From contig NC_092671.1 in NCBI RefSeq assembly GCF_964355755.1, positions 11,357,001 to 11,421,000 of the forward strand: a DNA stretch of 64,000 nt, read 5' to 3'. A program made the translations under genes and the position numbers. The notes below the pieces were generated by a model that was given only the letters and a program-made list of their open reading frames with translations, was not told the DNA's origin and did no database searches. Numbering within the stretch: position 1 is the first letter of the stretch; each line of letters starts with the position of its first letter. This stretch comes from Antedon mediterranea. Lineage: Eukaryota > Echinodermata > Crinoidea > Comatulida > Antedonidae. This document shows positions 24,123-36,600 of the stretch, in pieces.

Positions 24123-27100
24123 TTAAGTATTGGCTGCTCCTTGCATCTGAAGACTTTCAAAATCTTTATTCCCACTTATGTTGTTTTTCCTGTAATAATA
24201 AAACAAGAATATAAGTTACACGGTGTCATCGGTAATCGGAAATAAGTTTAAAGGTAAAAGTAAAGTACTGTTTTTATTACCTTGTAATCATTTCAGCTTC
24301 TTCTATAGTCTGCGGCAGTGGCACATTTAAAGTTTCCGGCAGAAGAAGTGCCACCAGTCCTGAAGTCACTGACGTAAAACTGAACGCCACCAGCGGCAGA
24401 GGTGCCCATACTTTTTCGAGGAAAAGAATCTGAGGGGCAAGCATCCCAGCCACTCGTGAAAAGAAGGAGCATATTCCTAAACCGGTGCTTCTGTAAACAC
24501 ATAAAATTACGTTGTAAATGTCACATGTATTGACACAATGTGCACCAAAAGAACGGGTGCTGTGTGTTTTTTTGGAAAACCAATCATTTTACAAAGACCA
24601 GACAACATTCAGGAATATTAATATTATTGTACGAACTTAGCATATTATTGCTTGTGAAAATAAATGTATTTAACTTGCCTAATATTCGTTGGAAAAAGTT
24701 CAACAGTATATATATAAACAATTCCAAATGCAGATGTAATGAAAAACTTGCCAATCATTGCTAAAGATGTTCTGAAAGCCACGAGTGTTACCGCTGAAAG
24801 TGTACAAACATGATTATTATTACTGTACTCTAAATAAATGGCTTTATAAAAGCAACACGTTGCTCAAAAAATTGAAAATTTGAATCGACCTGAAAAATAC
24901 ATTGTTAAATTACCTTAGTAATAATTGTAGTATAATAAAAAGGTGGAATTTTGATTTGTCAGTAGGCGAAATAGTACCGTATGCTCGATTATAATCCCAC
25001 GCACTAATTTAGGCTAAATTCGGACACTATTTGGTGGTGGTACGTGACTTTCAATAGAGCATGCATCGATGTTGAACGAATCTAGACTTACGGATCCATA
25101 TATTGATAAAACAAGCGACACCACCAGCAACAAGGGTACCTGCTAGTGAACATCGTCTGCCCAGCTTCTGAATAAAGAACCAAGTGAACAGGCAGGCAAA
25201 CAACTCGGTAACACCACCCAAGAAAGTTCCAATGTATACGTCGACGTTTAGACCCTCAACACCATACGTCAAACCATAGTAGGCAAGGTTAACGGCAAAC
25301 CTATTTTAAACATTAGTTTAAACAAAATTTAGTTTTAGTTGGAATCTATCAAAAAAATATCTCTGATATGGCTGTAATGGCATGGCATTAAATTCTTACC
25401 TTTTCAACTTTTTCACAGAGTTTTCGAGCGGAATACATGAAAATAGTTTAAATACACAAATAAACAAGAAATATGTCGTACCAACTATATGTGATGTAAA
25501 CAGTTTTTCTTCTCATCTGTGTATATCGAAGTATAATCAACGGACTAGTCTTTGTACTTTCACTTGAATCCTATAATAAAAATACATGCGTTTTATGTCC
25601 CATTTTGTTTTATTAACTTTCGTTTATTCAACTAAAGATGTGTTGTCCCCAACAACATGAAAAATAAAATCAGATTTTCAATAGATTATTTTGTAGTTTT
25701 AATAACGTTAATCACTTTCGTCGAAAACGGAAAAAATTAATGTTTTCACTTATAAAATGACAGAATAAATGGTTAAATTCAACCACAAACCCCATTGGCT
25801 GGCAGCCAATTTAATTTTTTTTTTTTGCTCTTATGTACAGTTTTTAGGTAAATACATTTTTTTCAATCTAATTTTTGGTGTAAGTAGTGGATAGCTATTA
25901 GGTGACATTGAAATGGCATAGGCCTATTGAAAAAAAAAATTGAAGAATTATTTTTCAGGGCAGGGGTGGCGGATACAATACATCTTTAAAAACCCATAAA
26001 ATCACACAAAACGAGGAACCAGTCATACATGCCTTTTTTGCATGGTTGTGACCCTTCCCGTAAAACTGTTAGGAATAAATACAAACTAACATACTAACCT
26101 CTATTCAGGGGAGAATTTCACATTACGTACGTTGTGCTCATAATATTTGGTTCGCGTTCGGTATATGAACGCGTCTAATAATACTCTGCTAATACGATGA
26201 CATTTTGTCAGCAAAATAAATATTTTAAATAACTTACACATCCAACTTCTAAATTGTCCAATATGTCATCCGGTAAATCTCCAACTTTATTTCTTTTCGC
26301 AATTTTTTGAATAACAAGTTTTGCTTCTTCAGTTTTCCCTTTGGCAAGAAGCCACCGAGGTGACTCTGGAATAAAACTGTAAAAACGATCAAAATTAATT
26401 TCTGGATTACCTACCAGTCACCGAAACATACAACATAAAATATTATAATACCAACATTGTTTGATCATAATTATTTTTTTTATGTTTATAGGAAATTGTT
26501 ACCATAAAAGCAAATAAATTCACAGAGCTAATAATCACATGATGCTTCCTAAACAAAGTCTTAAGTAATTTTTTAGTAGAGTTGGGTTTTTTATTTGTCA
26601 TAAGAAAAAAACCTGACAATTTACACGATTTGACCCTAATGTACGATCAATATACAAGTTAGGCTACAACTACATGTTACAACAGCTAATTATATTTCCT
26701 GTGTACATTCATTTAAAGATCACATGTAATATATCAATTCACAATTACTCTTTACATGCTTTCCGTTTTTAATTTATAAAATACAATTATAATACAATCG
26801 TTCTTACAAGTAAAGCAACAGCAGGGGGGAAAGGGAAATACTGAAAGTCATGAGAAGCTTGTCCCATGATCTAATGAAATAAGCAATCGGAGCTAACATC
26901 ATTATGCCAAAGCACCAATAGATTATCACAATGATAGACACCATGGCTCGTCTTGATGGAGGAACTAATTCCGTAACTGAAAATAATAACAGAGAAAAAA
27001 AACAATATTTTAATACAAATTGTCTGTATTACTATCAGGACAGTCTGACCGACAGAAAATATATTGGAAATGTTCATTGTATGCCCGTGACAAACAGTTA

Positions 27101-29497
27101 TCTCATCAAAATATTATTATTTAGCTTAAAAGGTCGGGCATTACCGAGTACCTATATTATGTTGTTTTAATCAGGCATGCTACTGTAGTAGGGACCTTAG
27201 AACTGCGACGACCAACCTCTAGGGCCTACGCATACCGTGCCGTTTTTCGTCCCATGTCCCTACATGCACACAATTAATTAACTATGCGGTAAATCGAAAG
27301 CTCCTTAATTATGTCGTCCTAATAATTCTTTTTTCTGTCTGAAGTCTCAATATTGAGGAGATTTTACGTGAATGTTGGTACACTGTGCAGTATTACCTAT
27401 CTGCAGATCTGAATACACCATTTTAATTGTATTTTTTAAGTTGGTCAACGGTGTAAAAAAGAATTTTAATGTTATTAAAATATTATCCTACCGTATGTGA
27501 AGACCGAAACATATAACCCAATATCAGATATTCCGCTCAGGAAGCGGAAACTCACATACATCACATATGATTTCGACAGACTGCATAACATCGTGAATGA
27601 TAAAGCCAGTGCAAGGCCTAAAAACGCTCCTTTTCTTCTTCCTAGACTAACAATTGAGATTTATAAAATGTGAGTAGTTTAACGAAATGAATGCATAAGA
27701 ATTTAAAAGTTTGAACTACAATCAAACATTGATTAAGGAATAGATCTATAGAATCTATTCCTTAATCCATGACTCAAAATCGGATATAATTAGGAACCTT
27801 GCGGAAAATCGCGAAGACCATTATTTAAACAAGAGCAATCAGACAGTTGCAACCTCCACCAGGAGTAACAAGTATCAAGAATCGTGATAAACATTCTTCT
27901 TGTATAGTTACGGCCTAAAATTAGTAAAATAATAAAAAAGTGGTCTAGAATTGTTATCCTAGTCCAGAATGCCTCCAAAATTGAATACTAATAATAATAT
28001 TGATACTATTATGAAGGTACCGAATTCTTTCATTTATTTAAAACTTACAAATCGCAAAGAAGTCCGAATAGAATAGAACCAACAAAGAAGCCTGCTAGGT
28101 ACAAGGATGACGCCAAGGACACCAAATAACTATCTTCACACACCAGGTCAAACTACCAAAATATAATGCATATTATATAAATATTTATTGTTGACACTAA
28201 TAAGGCATTGTTGTGATGTATTGGAACAACTCCTGAAATATAGGTAACAATGATTTTAGAATGATTGGAAAATAATATTCATCTGGTTTGAAGATACGAT
28301 ATTTGAAAAATCTATTTTCACAAACCAAAATTAGTTACTGATCTGACCGACAGTTTCAATGTTCCTTTCTCGAGTCAGGTCAGTAACTCATTTTGCTTTA
28401 TCAAAATAGAGTTTTAAAATAATTATGATAAATAATTAATTATTCAGTCTATTTCAATATATACATAAAAAAAAACAGAAATTAGGGAACCCAGGATTAA
28501 CATTAAGGAATATATTATTGCTGTTATTTCAAAAAGGCAATCAAGTACTTTCCTTTTTTCTGTGGCAATCGTTTGGAATCACTAGTGCTCGTTCATATAC
28601 GAGGGAAGATTTAATTTTACTATTCCCTGCTCATACAAATGTTTTTTTATACAAAGTATTCACCACGAGCTAAACTTTACTGTTCATATACACAATGACA
28701 GTTTTGAATATAAGGTACTCCAATGCAACCGTTTCTAAAATCTAAAACTAATCTCTATTTTGTTTTGTAATAATTATTATTTAACACAATATAGCATGCA
28801 TTAGGGGAGACACAGTGACTTCAACCAGTCTATAAATGCCAATGTTTAGGCTATACAGTAGACTGTTAATAACTTATCAGTGTGTATATTAATACATACG
28901 CCATATGGGTTAGTATGTTATTTCAAAGTTTGTTTTTCGACCAGCATAATGACAATACAATAACAAACAAACCAAATAATAACAATGTTAACATTTTAAC
29001 TTTATTATCATTTATATTTACAATTCAACATTATATCTATTTAACGTATTTATGGTGTTTTTTATCCATAAAAACCATAATCCCCCTTTCTTGAGTTTTG
29101 TCCTACCTCTTGATGAACACAAAATAAACAATCTTACCTCAGACACAATAGTGGAATCATACCGTGATCGATCGTAAGCCCATCCATGTTCACAATCAAT
29201 CAGTTCAGTCGTATCATTTTCATACATTCTACATTGTGTTTCATTAATTAATAGTGTCCCCTCATCATCAGGTGGAAGACTCATGCTATCGTTTGTATTC
29301 CAGCAGTCACCGAGATAAAGCTCGCTACAATTAGCTTCATCTGGAGGCTTGCAATGGTGATCCATATTTCCACTGATAAACACGGTTGATATATTAGTAA
29401 ACGAATTCAAAAATATAAGACAGCATATTGACAATGTCACCAGTTTGTGATAGAGACCATATTCACCAATGTATTTAAAGACGTTATCAAACTTCAT
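24123..29497 (-). CDS. SLC22-like organic ion transporter, copy A
   Basis: Ten exons in coding order: 29497-29138, 28152-28049, 27646-27492, 26976-26808, 26376-26238, 25570-25482, 25300-25092, 24793-24679, 24490-24281 and 24189-24123, giving 538 residues. It shows SLC22 hallmarks. A large Cys/Asn-rich extracellular loop follows the first membrane segment (residues about 45-110) and ends STIVSEFDLVCEDSY. The MFS motif LCDFLGRRKG follows, then [12 protein letters not shown] in the cytoplasmic loop and ELFPTNIR before TM11. SLC22 proteins move organic cations, anions or zwitterions across the plasma membrane; the substrate is unknown. Exon 8 uses a GC donor (AG|GCAAGT), conserved in B and D. The start at MKFDNV is chosen because all copies share it; an upstream in-frame ATG at 29527 is possible. 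Confidence 0.85.
28322..28399. repeat. Small foldback repeat in intron 1, copy A
   Basis: AACCAAAATTAGTTACTGA and its reverse complement enclose a loop of about 15 bp. Homologous hairpins lie in intron 1 of B (34954-35038), C (about 42768-42851) and D (49135-49219), so the element predates the duplications. B and D share one loop version, A and C another. Confidence 0.8.
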
Positions 29498-29689
29498 AGT
29501 GCTATTAGATTGGTACTTATTCAACAACCAAACCTTACGCTACTGATCCCTGGATAGGGTTTGTTCTATTGTGTGTAGACTATAGTTGTTACAAATGTTA
29601 GTTATTAAAATATTAACACAAGTCTAAATGCATCACCGCGCAATCCCTCTTTCAAGTTTAACTTAACTTTAACCATTGTACTATTTTTT

Positions 29690-30130
29690 GAAAACAAATG
29701 CTCCTGCTAGTCCCATGGACTCAACACCGCACAAATGATAGCATAAGAGAGGAGCTTGGTGTATCAAATGATTGGTTGCTGCAGTATGTTAAAAAGCAGA
29801 AATTGTGCTATTTTGGTCACATTAAGCGGAAAGATGGAATGGAGAAGAAGGTTTATATTACAGGGAAGAGAAGAAGAGGAAGACCAAGATGCAAATGGAA
29901 AAGTTAAGTCGAAGATGCTCTCCAGATGGAATGCCATCCTGAGATGAGTAGTAGTAATTTTGTTTATTTTATTTATTTCATTTATATGTAATTTACTTTC
30001 TATGGACCAGAGTTTCCAAAATAAAAGATTGAATGAATGAATGGAAAGAACTATAACAGATGTGTTTGACTCTATGGAGCAAGCAAGTAGGATGACAGAA
30101 GACAGACGATGGTTTCAGAATACTGTTAGA
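29690..30130 (+). mobile_element. LINE reverse-transcriptase C-terminal fragment, upstream of copy A
   Basis: The plus strand encodes WTQHRTNDSIREELGVSNDW, then KKQKLCYFGHIKRKDGMEK and GKRRRGRPRCKW, the typical C-terminal tail of many invertebrate LINE reverse transcriptases. At about 29930-30040 the frame is cut by an AT-rich segment ending AAAAGATTGAATGAATGAAT, which resembles the tail of another retroposon. RT-tail-like sequence (SMEQASRMTEDRRWFQNTVR) resumes after it. A dead fragment. The same fragment lies at 44111-44550 upstream of copy C. Confidence 0.7.
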
Positions 30131-30697
30131 GAAGCTTTCTTTTTTTTCGCGTGTGAAAATCTCCTCTTGAGGATGAAGTCTTTCTCATGATTGTTGTCCG
30201 TGCTTAAAAAATTCCTAATGCAAAAGCTTTCGATAATTTAGAGCTCACTTGTAATCAAGCTATATACATATTAAATGAAATCATAAATCATGAAAATAAA
30301 CAATGCTGATACTTCTGTTTTTCGTGATCATTACATCACACATCGTGCCCAGCAGACTCTAACCCCGATATTTATTCTGTTGAATAGATATGTTCGAAAT
30401 GGATCACACCATTTAGTTTGTCGTTAAAGTTAGACTGAAAGATGAAATAAATTTCGTTTCGGAAAAGACATAAATGTAAACCTATAGTAGGTTATTTTTT
30501 AATTAGCTACAAGTACAACCTGTTACTGCTATTTGACATATTCCCTTCTATACATAAATGTTTTGAACACATTGCTTAGTTTCACGGCGATTTAAATATC
30601 TAGATACAACCCAAACCCAGACGAAATTAACTAAAGCTGGCATGAGAACCAATATAACGATTTAATCACTATTTCAAATTGCTACATTTTTTTATTC

Positions 30698-33600
30698 TTA
30701 AGTATTGGCTGCTCCTTGCATCTGAAGACTTTCAAAATCTTTATTCCCTCTTATGTTGTTTTTCCTGTAATAATAAAACAAGAATATAAGTTACACGGTG
30801 TCATCGGTAATCGGAAATAAGTTTAAAGGTAAAAGTAAAGTACTGTTTTTACCTTGTAATCATTTCCGCTTCTTCTATAGTCTGCGGCAGTGGCACATTT
30901 AAAGTTTCCGGCAGAAGAAGTGCCACCAGTCCAGAAGTCACTGACGTAAAACTGAACGCCACCAGCGGCAGAGGTGCCCATACTTTTTCGAGGAAAAGAA
31001 TCTGAGGGGCAAGCATTCCAGCCACTCGTGAAAAGAGGGAGCATATTCCTAAACCGGTGCTTCTGTAAACACATAAAATTACGTTGTAAATGTCACATGT
31101 ATTGACACAATGTGCACCAAAAGAACGGGTGCTGTGTGTTTTTTTTGGAAAACCAATCATTTTGCAAAGACCAGACAACATTCAGGAACATTAATATTAT
31201 TGTACGAACTTAGCATATTATTGCTTGTGAAAATAAATGTATTTAACTTGCCTAATATTCGTTGGAAAAAGTTCAACAGTATATATATAAACAATTCCAA
31301 ATGCAGATGTAATGAAAAACTTGCCAATCATTGCTAAAGATGTTCTGAAAGCCACGAGTGTTACCGCTGAAAGTGTACAAACATCATTATTATTACTCTA
31401 AATAAATGGCTTTATAAAAGCAACACGTTGCTCAAAAAATTGAAAATTTGAATCGACCTGAAAAATACATTGTTAAATTATCTTAGTAATAATTGTAGTA
31501 TAATAAAAAGGTAGAATTTTGATTGTCAGTAGGCTAAATAATACCGTATGCTCGATTATAATCCCACGCACTAATTTAGGCTAAATTCGGACACTATTTG
31601 GTGGTGGTACGTGACTTTCAATAGAGCATTCATCGATGTTGAACGAATCTAGACTTACGGATCCATATATTGATGAAACAAGCGACACCACCAGCAACAA
31701 GGGTACCTGCTAGTGAACATCGTCTGCCCAGCTTCTGAATAAAGAACCAAGTGAACAGGCAGGCCAACAACTCGGTAACACCACCCAAGAAAGTTCCAAT
31801 GTATACGTCGACGTTTAGACCCTCAACACCATACGTCAAACCATAGTAGGCAAGGTTAACGGCAAACCTATTTTAAACATTAGTTTAAACAAAATTTAGT
31901 TTTAGTTGGAATCTATCAAAAAAATATCTCTGATATGGCTGTAATGGCATGGCATTAAATTCTTACCTTTTCAACTTTTTCACAGAGTTTTCGAGCGGAA
32001 TACATGAAAATAGTTTAAATACACAAATAAACAAGAAATATGTCGTACCAACTATATGTGATGTAAACAGTTTTTCTTCTCATCTGTGTATATCGAAGTA
32101 TAATCAACGGACTAGTCTTTGTACTTTCACTTGAATCCTATAATAAAAATACATGCGTTTTATGTCCCATTTTGTTTTATTAACTTTCGTTTATTCAACT
32201 AAAGATGTGTTGTCCCCAACAACATGAAAAATAAAATCAGATTTTCAATAGATTATTTTGTAGTTTTAATAACGTTAATCACTTTCGTCGAAAACGGAAA
32301 AAATTAATGTTTTCACTTATAAAATGACAGAATAAATGGTTAAATTCAACCACAAACCCCATTGGCTGGCAGCCAATTTAATTTTTTTTTTTTGCTCTTA
32401 TGTACAGTTTTTAGGTAAATACATTTTTTTCAATCTAATTTTTGGTGTAAGTAGTGGATAGCTATTAGGTGACATTGAAATGGCATAGGCCTATTGAAAA
32501 AAAAAATTGAAGAATTATTTTTCAGGGCAGGGGTGGCGGATACAATACATCTTTAAAAACCCATAAAATCACACAAAACGAGGAACCAGTCATACATGCC
32601 TTTTTTGCATGGTTGTGACCCTTCCCGTAAAACTGTTAGGAATAAATACAAACTAACATACTAACCTCTATTCAGGGGAGAATTTCACATTACGTACGTT
32701 GTGCTCATAATATTTGGTTCGCGTTCGGTATATGAACGCGTCTAATAATACTCTGCTAATACGATGACATTTTGTCAGCAAAATAAATATTTTAAATAAC
32801 TTACACATCCAACTTCTAAATTGTCCAATATGTCATCCGGTAAATCTCCAACTTTATTTCTTTTCGCAATTTTTTGAATAACAAGTTTTGCTTCTTCAGT
32901 TTTCCCTTTGGCAAGAAGCCACCGAGGTGACTCTGGAATAAAACTGTAAAAACGATCAAACTTTGAATTTAGAAATTAATTTCTGGATTACCTACCAGTC
33001 ACCGAAACATACAACATAAAATATTATAATACCAACATTGTTTGACCATAATTATTTTTTTAATGTTTATAGGAAATTGTTACCATAAAAGCAAATAAAT
33101 TCACAGAGCTAATAATCACATGATGCTTCCTAAACAAAGTCTTAAGTTTTTTTTTAGTAGAGTTGGTTTTTTTTTGTCATAATAAAAAAACCTGACAATT
33201 TACACGATTTGACCCTAATGTACGATCAATATACAAATTAGGCTACAACTACATGTTACAACAGCTAATTATATTTCCTGTGTACATTCATTTAAAGATC
33301 AGATGTAATATATCAATTCACATTACTCTTTACATGTTTTCCGTTTTTAATTGATAAAATATAATTATCGTTCAATCGTTCTTACAAGTAAAGCAACAGC
33401 AGAGGGGAAAGGGAAATACTGAAAGTCATGAAAAGCTTGTCCCATGATCTAATGAAATAAGCAATCGGAGCTAACATCATTATGCCAAAGCACCAATAGA
33501 TCATGACAATGATAGACACCATGGCTCTTCTTGATGGAGGAACTAATTCCGTGACTGAAAATAATAACAGAGAAAAAAAAACAATATTTTAATACAAATT

Positions 33601-36600
33601 GTCTCTATTACTATCAGGACAGTCGGACCGACAGAAAATATATTGGAAATGTTCATTGTATGCCCGTGACAAACAGTTATCTCATCAAAATATTATTATT
33701 TAGCTTAAAAGGTCGGGGCATTACCGAGTACCTATATTATGTTGTTTTAATCAGGCATGCTACTGTAGTAGGGACCTTAGAATTGCAACGACCAACCTCT
33801 AGGGCCTAGGCATACCGTGCCGTTTTTCGTCCCATGTCCCTACATGCACACAATTAATTAACTATGGCGTAAATCGAAAGCTCCTACAACCAAACAGTGA
33901 TTGAATCAATATCAATCAATAATTATGTCGTCCTAATAATTCTTTTTTCTGTCTGAAGTCTCAATATTGAGGAGATTTTACGTGAATGTTGGTACACTGT
34001 GCAGTATTACCTATCGTCAGATCTGAATATACCATTTGAATTGTTTTTGTTAAGGTGGTCATAGTTTTTGTAATATGTACAAGTGGTTTTTTTTCGCAAC
34101 GGTTTAGATTATGAATTTTAAAGATAAAATATTATTCCTACCGTATGTGAATACTGAAACATATAACCCAATATCAGCTAATCCGCCCAGGAAGCGGAAA
34201 CTCACATACATCTCATATGATTTCGACAGACTGCATAACATCGTGAATGATAAAGCCAATGCAAAGCCTAAAAATACTCCTTTTCTTCTTCCTAGACTAA
34301 CAATTGAGATTTATAAAATGGTAGTAGTGTAACGAAATGAATGAATAAGAATCACACAGTAGTCTAAGATTACTTAAGATTAAACTACACTCAAACATGG
34401 ATTAAGGAATAGACTCGAAAGCACATATAATTAGGAAAATCGCGAAAACCATTTTTTAAACAAGAACAATCAGAGAGTTGCAACATCCACCAGGAGTAAC
34501 AGGTATCAAGAATCGTGAAAAACATACTTCTTGTATAGTTACGGCCTAAAATTAGTAAAAGAATAACAAGCGGTCTAGAATTGTTATCCTAGTGCAGAAT
34601 GCCTCCAAAGTTGAATGGCATGATACTATTATGACGGTACCGAATTCTTTCATTTATTTAAAACTTACAAATCACAAAGAAGTCCGAATAGAATAGAACC
34701 AACAAAGAAGCCTGCTAGGTACAAGGATGACGCCAAGGACACCAAATAACTATCTTCACACACCAGGTCAAACTACCAAAATATAATGCATATTATATAA
34801 ATATTTATTGTTGACACTAATAAGGCATTGTTGTGATGTATTGGAACAACTCCTGAAATATAGGTAACAATGATTTTAGAATGATTGGAAAATAATATTC
34901 ATCTGGTTTGAAGATACGATATTTTAACAATCTATTTTGATTCGTTTTTCGATAAACCAAAATTAGTTACTGACCTGACTGACAGTTTCACTACTCCTTT
35001 CACAAACAGTCAGTCAGGTCAGTAACTAATTTTGGTTTGTAAAAATACTAGATTTTTAAAATAATGATTTTAGAAGTTATATATCATAATATACGGTAAT
35101 GTGGGCTGAAACGGCCGGTAAGTATATAGGCCTACTGTTGTTGGTGGCATTCAGTATCATTTATTCGGTCTATTTCAATTATACTTTAAAAAAACCTGAA
35201 ATTGGGAAGACTAGGATTAACATTAAATGATCTATTATTGCTGTTATTTCACATGGCAATCAAGTAGGCCTATTCTTTTTTTCATGGGAAATCGTTTGAA
35301 CTCACTAAGCTCGCTCATATACTAGGGATGAGTTAGGCCTAATTTAACTCTTCTCTGATCATATTGTTTTTCACATAAGTATTCACCACGAGCTAAACTT
35401 TATTGTTCATATACACAATGACAGTTTTTAATATAAGCTACTCCAACGAAACCGTTTCTAAAATCTAAAACTAATCTCTATTTTGATTTGTAATAATCTA
35501 ACTCAATAAGTAATCCACACAATAGAGCATGCATTAGGAGAGACACCGTTACTTTAAGCAGTCTATAAATGCCAATGGCTTATTGTTAAATAACTTTAAT
35601 GTGTATACAGTATTAATACATACGTCATATGGATTAGTATGTCACTTCGAAGTTTGTTTTTTGACCAGCATAATGCAGGAGTGGCGCCAGGATCTTCCCG
35701 ACGCGGGGGCTACATTCCCCGACGAGGGGACTATGCGAGCGAAGCGAGCATCACTAGGCTGGGTGCCAGGGACCTCATTTGAGGTCATTTTAATCAGATT
35801 TAGGGTAGCCATTTTTTCCATTTTTTATAATGCATAAATAAAATACTGCGTGCAAAAAAACGATGCGCGATGACTGTTTCAATCCATATTTTTCAATTTA
35901 AAAAATAAAAGTTCAAAGAAAATTTAGAAAAATAGAGTTGGAGGTCCCGGAAATTGGACTTATTATACTTCAAAACATGAAACAAAATATATAAGTCCCT
36001 ATCAACGTTGTGACTGAGCTAAGAAATGTTTGAAAAATAGAGATGTTAGGTCCCGAAAAATGCACTTTTTGTACTTCGAAATATTACCAGCTTTATTGTT
36101 GGGGCTGAGCTAAGAAACTGTTTAAAACTAGAGCTGCAGGTCTTCAAAAAATTGCATTTTATACTTCGGAAACATCAGGCATAGAGGCTTAAAAAACGCA
36201 AGCGTAGACCTTTTTCAGTCGAGGAAATAAGTTTATTCCTCCCAAGTGTATGCGTGCGTACCATCTGGACTTCCGAGTGGTGAGAAATTCATGACATACA
36301 GGACATTGAAAATGTAATAACTTAGCTATAATAAGATGTTGGCTAAGCGAAAATGGCATGTTTTTTTGTTTAGTAATGAATGAAAAATTTATTTTAGGTG
36401 CCCCACGGTACAGAATGTTACTTGTAAATTTAAAAAATTGGTGAACATACGAACAATTAACATAATTCGTTTTTGCTGTAGTGTAGCGTACGTCGACGCA
36501 GTACACGACGTAACCGTCAGTAAACTTCGCCTGGAAAATAACTACAGTACACCGACATTTTGGTCCCTGGATGGAACATGATATCACGCGTCTCGACCCA

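Noticed and set aside
35583-35837. 84-codon plus-strand frame
   Set aside because: Spans the left boundary of the hAT-like element, so it is a chance fusion of host and transposon sequence.
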